This document shows, one piece after another, positions 30,828 to 39,657 of a stretch of 64,000 nt of DNA. This DNA comes from Acheta domesticus (Eukaryota; Arthropoda; Insecta; Orthoptera; Gryllidae), in contig JAHLJT010000631.1 in the NCBI GenBank assembly GCA_031308135.1, positions 196,964,685-197,028,684 on the forward strand, written 5' to 3'. The position numbers and the translations under genes were made by a program. The notes under the pieces are model-generated. The model did not search any database. It had not been told where the DNA came from and saw only the letters and a program-made list of their open reading frames with translations. The first letter of the stretch is position 1. The number at the start of each line of letters is the position of its first letter.

Positions 30828-31536
30828 CCCCACGTGCGTCGGCACGAGGAAACCGGTCGAAGCCCGATCGGTATCGTCCCTGTTGAAGCGCACTAGGTTT
30901 GCAGATCACCGCAAAAGCAAACCGGTCTGTGTTCCACACGTCGGCGCACAGCGCCTTAAAATCGTGGAAGGTCCTAAAATCGTTTCCGACGTGTTCTTTG
31001 TAAATGTACTCGAGGTTGTTGTCGTCTTGCCGGAAGATGACAATCATATTCGCGTTATTCGCGTATCAACTGTTTGGGAATTTTGGTGTACGTTTGACAG
31101 AGATAGAGCACGTCCGTGTGTTTGTGCCTTCCGGCCGCAAAGTAGGCTTTGATGCAGTCTTGTTTTTCGGTGGCGATGTCGTCGAAATGAAAACGCTGTC
31201 GGGGGACGCCTCGGCCGGGGGCACGATGCTATCGTGCTGCGTAAACGAATGAAACGGTGCGATTCCGTCGCAGACTTGCTTCAAGTACGCGTACATGGGC
31301 TGCGTGTCTGTGGTGGAATATAAATACACGTTGCGGAACGCCAGCCCGAACTGGCCGGTGAGAAGCGAGACGACCACGTTCGTCTTGCCGCAACCGGAAG
31401 GTCCCACGATAAGAGCGCGCACGCTATCGGGGAAAAGCGGCCCGTGTCGACTCTTTGCCTCGTCCTCTTGTCCGCGCCATAAGGCCGTCACGTTCACGAC
31501 GGGCAGTGTGGTCGATTGTTGAACAACGTCCATCAT
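30828..31536 (-). pseudogene. A32/FtsK-type packaging ATPase, frameshifted
   Basis: Genome-packaging ATPase of the Polinton/adenovirus-like morphogenesis module. Walker A is VGPSGCGKTN (about 31380-31410). A Walker-B-like FDDI box appears in a shifted frame near 31185. The C-terminal end, beginning MIVIFRQDDNNLEYIYKEH and ending GRYRSGFD, lies in a third frame from 31047. Frames change near 31190 and 31060. A TTTTAAAA box at 31582-31589 lies about 46-50 bp upstream of the first ATGs (31536, 31533). The usual length is about 220-250 residues, which fits the span. Confidence 0.85.
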
Positions 31537-31581
31537 CACAACCCGTGCGAGAGACTGTTGTCCTTCTTCGAAGGACGCTCT

Positions 31582-31589
31582 GTTTTAAA
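31582..31589 (-). promoter_or_regulatory. TATA-like box of the ATPase gene
   Basis: TTTTAAAA within a short palindrome (ctgTTTTAAAAcag), about 46 bp upstream of the ATPase ATG. Confidence 0.4.
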
Positions 31590-31680
31590 ACAGGAGATCT
31601 AAGGAGAGAGGGGGAAGGGGAAGGATGACTACTCACGGCGTGTGTGAAGGACGACGGAAAAAAAACAAAAACAAATAGAA

Positions 31681-32227
31681 TCATGTGTTTTTATTGACCC
31701 TTTCAAAATGTTTACATGTTAATGACCATTTTCTGCGCTGGAGGTCGCCATCGATGCAATCGTCATCTCGACCGCTCTCGCTAACCATGTCGCCGCGTTG
31801 CGCGCGCATTCGCTGGACCGTCTCCAGAGGAAGAAGATCGCAGCAGACCGTATCCGGTGAGGTTGGCGGCGTCGTTCGGTCTGTCGTCTTCTTCCTGTTG
31901 TTCAGTCGACGCCGAGTCGATGGTGTTGTTTTCTTCTTTCGCTCTTTTGGTTTTGCGACCTTTCCGCCGTTCTTCTTCTTTTTCGATGTACAATGCCGCG
32001 GACATGGATGATCGCACGCAGAAGGATAATCGAGAGGTGGTGGAGTCGCTGATCTCACCTCCTCATCCGCCATGCTGTCTACACCGCCACTTCCAAAAAC
32101 TGCTGCGAGTTGCGAATCGTAAGAAGAGGTCGAACCGCCCACTTCTTCTTCGTCTTCACCAGGCGAAGTCGATGGGTGATAATCTTCTTCTTCTGCGCTC
32201 TCTTTTCCGCGACTTGACACGAATCAT
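31681..32227 (-). CDS. Unassigned acidic then Lys/Arg-rich protein
   Basis: The longest frame has an acidic Ser/Glu/Asp-rich first third, a Cys/Pro patch (DHPCPRHC), then Lys/Arg-rich runs that could be nuclear or DNA-binding. I do not recognise it. Start is uncertain: an ATG at 32227, 54-61 bp after a GTATAAG box (32281-32288), opens a very basic frame that shifts within a (GAA)n-like run. Another ATG is at 32070. A second frame at 31781-32017 is also rich in Glu and Ser, so the true reading may switch frames. A packaged core protein is one option. Confidence 0.4.
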
Positions 32228-32280
32228 CCTCTCGTGAAGGAAGGACAAGAAATGAAGGCGGCGAGCGAAACACGCGACTT

Positions 32281-32288
32281 CTTATACC
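32281..32288 (-). promoter_or_regulatory. TATA box upstream of the acidic/basic gene
   Basis: GGTATAAG on the minus strand, located at the 3' end of the capsid gene and 54 bp or more before the ATG at 32227. Confidence 0.45.
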
Positions 32289-33606
32289 ATGACGTTTTTC
32301 TTTCACCACAAAGTCATCGATTGGTGCGTACAGCACTTCCGTTTTGTAGATAATGAGACAATACGCCGTGACGTTCGCTGGCATAGCTGTACCCGTTTCC
32401 CACGTGATCTGATGTCGGTTTGCGAGGGGAGGACGGCAGACTCTCTGGAGGAGACGTCCCATACGATAATAGGAAACCAACTATTCACATACCAATATTC
32501 CATATTCGATATGGGATTGCGATTGTAGTAAGAACGTTCCGCTTTTTGCATCATTTCGTAGAGATACGGTTGCCATTTTTCAGTATCACTGGTATAAAAT
32601 TTTACGTTGCATAGAAGTTCGGAATAAGGGTAAAACTCGTCGTTTAAATACAGTTTTGCTCTTGTCATATCGTTACCGTCGAATTCGCCCGAATTCTGTT
32701 TCAGGTTCGCGTCTTTCCCCGTTTGCATTCCAAAGAAAATGTACAGGGGATTGTCTCTTTGGCGGCAGTCTTTACCGTCACTGAAACGGTCCCTTTCCGC
32801 CGCTTGGAACGTTGGGGTATTCGTGAATTTCCCATCGTCTGAATTGCATGGGGATCGGGCGCCGACTGTCCAGCACTCTCGTCACCGCGAGGGAAGCAGC
32901 ATCGCTCAGCGTCAAATGAGGCATTCTCCAAATCACGTCCGTCACGGTAATCGTTGTTTCGTTCGGCGATTCCGCTGTCGTCGTGAGACATCGATTATCA
33001 TGACGCCCTCGAATGAGAACGAGGTCGTGTTTCACGCCGGTCATGACGCGCGTGTGATCTTCGAAAAATCCCATCCACAGTCGTAACGGCACGATACCGT
33101 AAAATTTCCCGCCCGTCTTAACTGAGCATGAACTTCGGTGTTGCACTTGCCTGACTCGTATAACTTGAGATCTTCGGTCCAACACGCATTGCCGAACGAT
33201 CTTCTTTCTGCTGGCGAAGGAAACACACGTTCTTCATCGTGCTCGTGATGCCTGGATTTCTAACGACGTCGACGATCACGTTGTTGATTTCGTAACGAAT
33301 TTCGCTAAAAAGAAAAGCGAAAGCGTTGTTGATCAATTCGCAGTTGGTGCGATCTGTGGTGTCCTTTTTGACGGCAGATCCCGCGATGACGAGCGAACTC
33401 TCGCAAGGTAAGAGAACGGCATCCTTATTCATGATAGTAATGCGAATTTCGTCGTTTTGACCAAACGATTTAATGTACGGAAAGTGTTCGTGAACAGCTT
33501 CGTTGACGATGTGGTGTTTTATGTTCTCCCTGCGGAGAATGTCGACCGCGTGTTCGTCCACGATTTCCGTCGTAGAATAAGCTTGCTTCATTCTCTTCGG
33601 CGGCAT
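32285..33606 (-). pseudogene. Major capsid protein, double-jelly-roll type, frameshifted
   Basis: Starts MPPKRMKQAYSTTEIVDEH at 33606. Later blocks typical of Polinton capsids are present in changing frames: EIRYEINNVIVDVVRNPG, YGIVPLRLWMGFFEDHTRV, VIWRMPHLTLSD, RRWEIHEYPNVP, FDGNDMTRAKLYLNDEFYP, ITWETGTAMPANVTAYCLI and YAPIDDFVVKEK. Full span about 440 codons, as expected for this family (roughly 450-600). At least four frame changes occur (near 33190, 33110, 32790, 32420). It sits between the penton-like gene and the ATPase, the usual morphogenesis neighbours. Assignment rests on order of blocks, not on a search. Confidence 0.8.
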
Positions 33607-33624
33607 GTCGTTTTTCTTCTTTTT

Positions 33625-34519
33625 TTATTCGAAACAATAGTGTAGCCTAACGCTCGTAGGATGCGTCCGGCTAGACGATGTGAGCGCGGTGAGCGGACAA
33701 AGCACTCTGTGCCTCGGCCGCGAAACGGGCTGCATTTTATAGCGCTGTTTCTCCTTCATAGTCTGCTGCTGCTGATTCTGGGGCGTACGAGTAAGGTGCA
33801 CGACAGCGGTGTTTCCGAGTTCAACGGCACCAATTGTCCCTCCACGTTCTCGAGTCGAACCGATAACTCGTCGATCCAATTTCGCGTGACACGGTGATAA
33901 GATTCTTTCGGTCGGCCTCTCTTCAATGATGGCGGCAGGAAAGTCGGTCACGTGGAACTGATACAGCACGTGCGCTTTACGATTGTTTATATACCCGCTT
34001 TCGATCACGTTACACGTCACGAACACTTCAAAATCTTTCACGATCTTCGGGGAAGTCTCGGATGACACGTACTTGTCAAAAAGTGTGGGTGTCACCGTCC
34101 TTGAAAATCCGAGGAGAGGACCAATGGATTCGGCGTGGTCGAAACGTAGCGTGAAGGAAGTGTTGACGCGCACTCTGTTCGTATGCGAGTCCGCCGCCAA
34201 GTCGAAAAAGTGCTTCTTACCCGCAAAGTCAGTGGGAAACTGGTGTTGCAGGATGTTCGAGATATGACGATTGATGTCTTCCAAGGTATACGTGCCCGGA
34301 GGGACGGACAGCACATAGCTTGTGAGTGAACTCCCACCAACCACCACCCTCGTCGACGTCGTAGTGGAGTTTGTTGTGTCCCTCCTTCACGTTGCGAATG
34401 TGGTGCACAGTGCTAAGATGCACGAGCGCGATCTCGTAAACGTCGTCCGAGAGGTCGACCCCCGGCGCGAACTGCACCGCGATCTCAGGTCCCTGCCCGA
34501 CTAACGGGTACGTGCGCAT
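33625..34519 (-). pseudogene. Minor capsid (penton-like) protein, frameshifted
   Basis: Starts at the ATG at 34519 (MRTYPLVGQGPEIAVQF). The first frame holds VYEIALVHLSTVHHIRNV. After a shift near 34330 a second frame holds PPGTYTLEDINRHISNIL, SIGPLLGFSRTV, VFVTCNVIESGYINN and LYQFHVTDFPAAIIEERP. This is the recognisable order of the Polinton penton-type single-jelly-roll protein. The last ~30 codons are low-similarity, so the true stop may be earlier than 33625. Confidence 0.8.
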
Positions 34520-34550
34520 GACACGAATGCCTCAGGTCAAATGAGGCGGT

Positions 34551-34944
34551 TCATCTTCCTTTTTTGTTTTTGTTGTCCTCCTTCCATTCGTGAAAAAGAA
34601 ATTGCAGACATAACTTGCCGCAATTGTTCGTGTTGTATTTTTGAATTTGGCGCGTGTTGTACGTCACGTGGGTCCCGCGCGCGTAGCGCAGGAACTCGGG
34701 AGGGGGCGGAAGTCCGAAGGAATCAAAGTAACGCACCGTCCGCCCACGCTTCGCGTAAGCGACGAAATGAGTACCGGCGCCGCGGGCGTCGTCCAGAATT
34801 GACGACGCCGCACTCACGCTTCCGACTTGTTTTGGGCAGCGCATCTCGCGTGAACACACCTCGAAAATGCGGAATCTCCAACACCTTCTTCGCAAAGCGG
34901 GTCACTTCCTCGTGCGTGAGCGCTCGACGCGGTACTCTGCTCAT
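34551..34944 (-). pseudogene. Adenain-like cysteine protease, frameshifted
   Basis: Virion-maturation protease of the adenovirus C5 type. ATG at 34944. After a frame change near 34830 the catalytic residues are visible: His in GTHFVAYAKRG, Asp in VRYFDSFGLPPPP, and Cys in NTNNCGKLCLQFL. A Gln in RQIQKYNTNN would be the oxyanion residue. Length about 130 codons is slightly short for Polinton proteases. The first His is followed by Phe instead of the more usual Trp. Confidence 0.83.
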
Positions 34945-35061
34945 TAGTTTTTTTTCCCCCGCCCCCTCGTCGCCCTCTTCCTCCCACGCCGGCTCGTTCG
35001 AAGCATTTTCGCGGCCTTTAGCAACACGCCCGATCCTTTTTTGGAGCCTTCCATGACCTTG

Positions 35062-35464
35062 TTATGGACGCATCATTTCCGCTAGTTCTCGGTTTTTGCT
35101 TTTGGCGTTTGTCACGGCGTTCGCGATAGCGGAAGCGCCACCTGCGACAGCACCCAGCGCGCCCAGCCCGCTTAGGATGGAGGGAATGAGTGGAATGAGG
35201 GCGGGAAGGAAGCCGCCTCTCTTACTCTTCCTTCTCCCTTTCCACCGTTCTTCCTTTCCTCCTCCGTACGCCTCTCCCCCGCAGCCGAGACGACTTCCTA
35301 CAGGGTCCGCCGACGCATCGACCTCGCAAAAACATGCCGCGACCGGTCGGAGGGGTGATGACGGCACCAGGGAAGAGAATCGGCGCCGCTCCGCGCCCTC
35401 CTCGCCGGACCGAACAATTTCTTACACTCTCTCGTCGTAGTCGTTCTACACACTGTGCGAACAT
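35062..35464 (-). pseudogene. pX/pVI-like membrane-active virion protein, frameshifted
   Basis: The ATG at 35464 follows a TTTAAA box (35499-35504). First frame: Arg-rich with RRGGRGAAPILFPGAVI. After a change between about 35290 and 35340 the second frame holds KRGGFLPALIPLIPSILSG, LGALGAVAGGASAIANAV and KNRELAEMMRP. A basic segment plus a Gly/Ala-rich hydrophobic helix is the form of adintovirus proteins compared with adenovirus pX and pVI, which bind DNA or break endosomal membranes. The function is inferred from that form. Confidence 0.65.
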
Positions 35465-35498
35465 GACGGAACTAACACACGGACGCAAGGCGGTCTCC

Positions 35499-35504
35499 TT
35501 TAAA
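35499..35504 (-). promoter_or_regulatory. TATA-like box of the pX-like gene
   Basis: TTTAAA within gatatTTTAAAgg-type sequence, 35-40 bp upstream of the ATG at 35464. It overlaps the stop codon region of the preceding coiled-coil gene. Confidence 0.45.
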
Positions 35505-36399
35505 TATCATCTTTTGCCCCAGTTATCCCTTTCCTAATCAGACGCTCATTGAGCTTTTCCAAATTTTCTTTATCGACAGCGACTTCATGCTGCAACTTAT
35601 TGTGATAAACTATCATGTTGTCAATGAAACTCGACACACGCGCCTCGAGCTTGTCTAATTTTTTTCTATCTTTGTTTCGAGGTTAGCATTATCCTTTTTG
35701 ACTAGTCTTTATGCACGTGAAAAAGGTCCTCCGCGTGTTTTTTAGCAACCGCCAGCGTGTCATTCAATTTTTTTTTCTATCTTTGTGTCGAGATTAGAAT
35801 AGTCGTTTTTGACTAGTTCTTTATGCGCGTGAAACAGCTGATCCGCGTGTTTTTTTCGCATCCGCCAGCGTGTCATCTAATTGCGACTTAATCGCCACGT
35901 CCGAAGGGGCAGTGCCGGCGCCTACTTTGCGAAGAAGTTTGTTCGTGAAAATTGTAATGACCGACGAGCCGACGAGCGGTAACGTGTCCAAGAGTTTGGA
36001 AGGAATTTTCTTTTCGTGCGCGGCCACGAGCGCGATGCATTCCTTCTTCGCGAACGCCTTTAAAGTCTTTCTCCTGTTGATTCACACGCGTAGAGAGCTT
36101 CTTCTCGAGAGCATCGAGTTCGCTATTTTGTTTTTTTCACGGTTTCCGCAGACTTGCTTTCGTGCGCGGCCCGCGAGCGCATTGCATTCGTTCTTCGCGA
36201 ACGTTTTTAATCTGTTTTCCTGTTCTCCGAAACGTATAGAGAGCTTCCGCTCGAGAGCATCGAGTCCGCTTTCTTTCACCACAGACTCATCATCATCATC
36301 ATATCTCCTCATGCGCTTCACAACACCATCGATTTGTTCATCGACGTATCGCTTCGTGACGACGTGACGCGCACGAACTATATGTCCGAAAACATCCAT
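35500..36399 (-). pseudogene. Second fibre-like coiled-coil protein, frameshifted
   Basis: From the ATG at 36399: ARHVVTKRYVDEQIDGVVKR, the same TKxYVD motif as in the left-arm fibre-like gene, followed by a long heptad-like coiled coil. Internal repeats are visible: a module with ALERKLSIRFGEQENRLK, FAKNECNALAGRARK recurs about 130 bp later, and a LDTKIEKK ... AKKHAEDLFHVHKD module recurs at least twice (35640-35880). Frames change in A/T runs near 36130, 36020, 35850, 35770 and 35680. The end reads KLNERLIRKG and stops at 35500. A trimeric shaft or spike is the natural inference. Confidence 0.55.
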
Positions 36400-36419
36400 C
36401 ACTTTCTTGCGACTGAGCG

Positions 36420-36740
36420 TTTGGATTTCTGCGTACGGCTTTTGAAGGAAAAAAAAACATCAAAATTGTTAAAAATGTTTTTAATGAATTGAATTTCATT
36501 AGCTCTTATAGCCTGATAATGAGGTAAAATAAAAGCTTGAAACTTATTTTATTTATTTATTGATTTTATTTATTTTATTTATTTTATTTATTTTATTATT
36601 TTATTTACTTATTTATTTTGTATCAAGTTTTTTATTTTTTAAATTGAATCAAGTTGAATATAATTATATAATTCTTTTTTTCACAAACATAAGGAGCGAC
36701 ACGGGCGTCGAACAGGGGGACAGTCCGAACGCGAGAACTT
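36420..36740. repeat. AT-rich spacer with (TTATT)n low complexity
   Basis: Simple TTTTATTTATT-type sequence at about 36545-36640, between the leftward structural genes and the TIR relic. No gene seen. Confidence 0.7.
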
Positions 36741-36766
36741 TCGTAAAGAACTGCATGTTAGCACTG

Positions 36767-37302
36767 CCATGAGTGCACGCACGTGCGCTCTAGTGACGAA
36801 CGTGGGAAACGCAAGCGAACGCGAGCCAGCGCGGAGTTCAGGAGTGAGAGAATCAGTACACATGCGCGCTCTCGTTACCGTCACGTTAGCACTAGAGCTG
36901 CGTTTTCCCGCGTTCGCCACTAGAGCGCACAGGCCTGCACGCATGGTAGCCGGCCAGCGCTTCTGAGAGCGCCGCGCGCCGTCCAAGGACAGCGAACGTT
37001 GCGTTTCCCGCGTTCGCCACTAGAGCGCAAAGGCGTGCACTCGTGGGTGGTAAGGCGATGCCGCCCAGCGCAGCTGCGAGCGCAGGCGCGCCGTCCAAGG
37101 ACAACGAACGGAAGTCGCTTGATAAGATTGCGCGACTTCGGCGAACGGATGTCGGCGGGTGATAGCGCTCGCGAGCGCCGCGGTCCGCAGCGAATACACA
37201 TTATGAAGCGTTGTTTCAGTTCAATACAGGGCGCTGTGCGTTTAGGTCCGTGAATTTTTGATTCGTTTGTTTTCGCGATGGCAAATCCTTGCACTACAGC
37301 TT
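36767..37302 (+). repeat. Internal degenerate copy of right-TIR sequence
   Basis: In right-TIR orientation, this stretch carries 'gttagcactagagctgcg', 'gttcgccactagagcgca', 'ccgtccaaggacagcgaacg', 'gatagcgctcgcgagcgcc' and 'cgtttgttttcgcgatggc', matching 44290-44830. It is diverged and rearranged, and stops at 'ttgcactacagctt' before the C-rich and CRE part of the TIR. Confidence 0.85.
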
Positions 37303-37374
37303 GATCCAAAGAAGACGCTGTGCCGCCAGGTATTTTCCCGTGGACGTCATACGCCGCAGCGTAATCGACACCGT

Positions 37375-37557
37375 ATGGACATCGGAGACGGAATAGTAAG
37401 TGTTTTTTTACAATAATTTTTTACAATAATTTTTTTACATAAATTTATGTAATGTCATTCTTAGAGCAGTGTTCTAAGTCTACGTCTCCTTGTTGCAGAT
37501 TTGCAGTCTCAGCAGATCAGCAACACATTTCAAAAATACGCGCCAGTGCAAGAAACA
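37375..37557 (+). other. Two possible small exons, plus strand
   Basis: ATG at 37375 opens seven codons to a donor at 37396 (GTAAGT). An acceptor (ttgttgcag) at 37498 starts a 59-nt piece ending at another GTAAGT at 37558. No longer product can be traced, so it may be a leader or relic of a host gene. Confidence 0.25.
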
Positions 37558-37709
37558 GTAAGTTATTTTAATATTTCATTATTTATTTTAAGTTTTAATT
37601 TGCGGATTATTTTTTGGGGTGGGGGAAGGAAAGTGAAATGAAATATTTCAATAGACATATTTTAATTGTTTATTATATTTTAATTAGTTATGACAATTTT
37701 TTTTACTTG

Positions 37710-38701
37710 TTACAAAATTCCATATTTGATAAACATACTTTTGATATACGACCATATTTTGGGTCGATGGAGATCGTTTTTTTTGTATATTAGAACGACG
37801 TTGGCTTGATTGTTTTCGTTTACGCCTAGGTAGGTAAGGTGTGGTCGCTCTTTTAAAAATTGCTCCTCCGTAATCGTTTTGATGAGGGGTGTAAATCTGA
37901 AACGAAGAATGACAAAACATGTAAGTACAAGTACAAGTATTCATGACATGTAAAAAAAAACTTTGAATTTCATCACGCGGTCGTTTACATACCTTGCTGG
38001 TAAGAAGACCGAAAAGATATCTCCTATCGTCGCAACGTAGGATTCCTTATCGAATTTCGTGCTAATAATGAGTTGTATGCCGGTAATTTCAAAAAATACA
38101 CCTTTGGGAATATTGCCAAAAATTTAATCGGGTATTTTCACTTTCCGCTTTAGCTGACATCTCCTCCCATGGACTATAACAAAAAAATTTTTAACGCTTT
38201 AGTGCGATAAACGATTTAGGGCTACGTTGTATGTTTATACTATAAGATAACAATGACTTACTTTAGGACTTTGAGCCGCTTATACACGTAGACGGTGCAG
38301 TCGGGTCTCGCGTTTACTTTTACGACTTCGCCGTCGGCTTGATTAAAATAGTGGGCCCTTACAGGAATCTGGCTTCTGTTTTTTGAATGGCAGAACCATT
38401 TCTAAATTCTGCGATTCTGGTTGCGTGCCTGAAGGAATGGCGAGAGCGAATGCATCCGCCAGCTCATCCTCATCTGAATCGGACACGACAAGCATGTCGT
38501 GCTCCTTTTTATCGAATGGCTGTCCATGTATGTGGATGTCTCTGCGAAAAATCAATACATGCACCATTTGAAAACATCGTATTCATGTATGAAACATTCA
38601 ATTGTTTCAAGATGTGCGTTCGTTGCAACTGTCGTCACTTACTGAGCTCGTCGTTTTTTTGCTGTTGTTTCTTCTGTCGGTGTCTGATTGTGGTTTGCCA
38701 T
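37710..38701 (-). CDS. Spliced unassigned gene inside the Polinton
   Basis: Four exons with GT-AG borders and matching phases: 38701-38643 (MANHNQTPTEETTAKKRRA), 38541-38262 (acidic SDSDEDELADAF, then VVKVNARPDCTVYVYKRLKV), 38173-37993 (NPWEEMSAKAESENTRL, then FEITGIQLIISTKFDKESY) and 37896-37710 (FTPLIKTITEEQFLKERPHL to TAA). Two one-base shifts, in an A6 run of exon 2 and near 38105 in exon 3, break the frame. About 235 residues. The LP-RF and L-Y-G style end recalls an unnamed insect family, possibly DNA-binding, but I cannot name it. It is the only clearly intron-containing protein gene in the element. Confidence 0.55.
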
Positions 38702-38777
38702 TTTGTTGATGCGAGCGCTGCAGTGTTAGGGCGCGGCGTGCTGACTGCGAGTGAGCATTTCAAAGAGGATGTCCTCT

Positions 38778-38785
38778 CTTTATAG
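38778..38785 (-). promoter_or_regulatory. TATA box of the spliced gene
   Basis: CTATAAAG on the minus strand about 77 bp upstream of the ATG at 38701, giving a 5' leader near 45 nt. Confidence 0.5.
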
Positions 38786-38789
38786 CCTA

Positions 38790-39166
38790 AACTGCTTCTT
38801 GCACCACTTCCGGTGTGTCAATGATGTCATGAACTTCTTTTAAAATTTCCGTTTAATTCCGTTGTCCTGTCTTTCCTCATCATCGCCGTCGTGCGCTTCT
38901 TACCACTATCTTTCTTCCGGCAAATAACGACGTCCTGTTTTTCAACATCATGTCGACTGTAGCAGTCGTAGCTGTTTCGACATCATGTCCGGCAACGCAG
39001 GACGTCCTGTTTTAAAAGTGCATGACAGTTGACTTTCTTCGTTAGTCGAGCGTTGGCTGTCATGGACTGTCGTCGAGACGTCGTTATTCATCGTTGCTTC
39101 TTCGTGGCAGTCATATTGTTAATGCTTTACACCATTCTCGTGACTTGCTTATACATACGGTGTACG
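38790..39166. other. Divergent intergenic region between spliced gene and PolB
   Basis: No gene seen. It contains two copies each of gacgtcctgtttt and acatcatgtc, and a plus-strand TTTTAAAA at 39010-39017 that could be the PolB core promoter. Confidence 0.4.
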
Positions 39167-39657
39167 GATTTTTTTTTCTCTTTCATTTAATATGTAGGCG
39201 CCATGTGTTTGAACTATGTTTTAATTGGTTTTCTGTGTTTTGATTGTTTCTAGGTTTATCTCATCAGCACAGCACTCCGTTGAACGTTGAAGGGAGCAGG
39301 TGAACGTTCGCTAGCAACGTGAGGCTGGTAAGTTTTCTTTGACTTTCATTCAATACGTATGCGACATGTGTTGAAACATGTTATTCATTTGTTTTATGTT
39401 TTTGTTTGTTTCGATAGGTTCATCCCATCAACAACATCTATTGCTAATGAAAAAAATTTGTTAGCCCGTTACGTTCGCGAGCAACGTGAGGCTGGTAAGA
39501 TTTTTTTTCTTTGAATTTCATTCAATACGTAGGCGACATACGTTGAAATATGTTATTCATTTGGTTTATGTGTTTTGCTTGTTATTCATTTGTTTTATGT
39601 GTTTTGCTTTTGTAGGTTCATCCCAGCAGCAACAGCGCCGTTCTTCATGTATTGCAA
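39167..39657 (+). repeat. Tandem exon-intron modules in the PolB leader
   Basis: Three related introns (about 39167-39253, 39328-39417, 39495-39615) share 'cattcaatacgta-gcgac' and 'ttattcatttgttttatgt', and end in tag. They separate two 74-77-nt exons (39254-39327 and 39418-39494) that both end in gcaacgtgaggctg before GTAAG. The last acceptor at 39615 leads to the PolB ATG at 39658. Confidence 0.65.
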
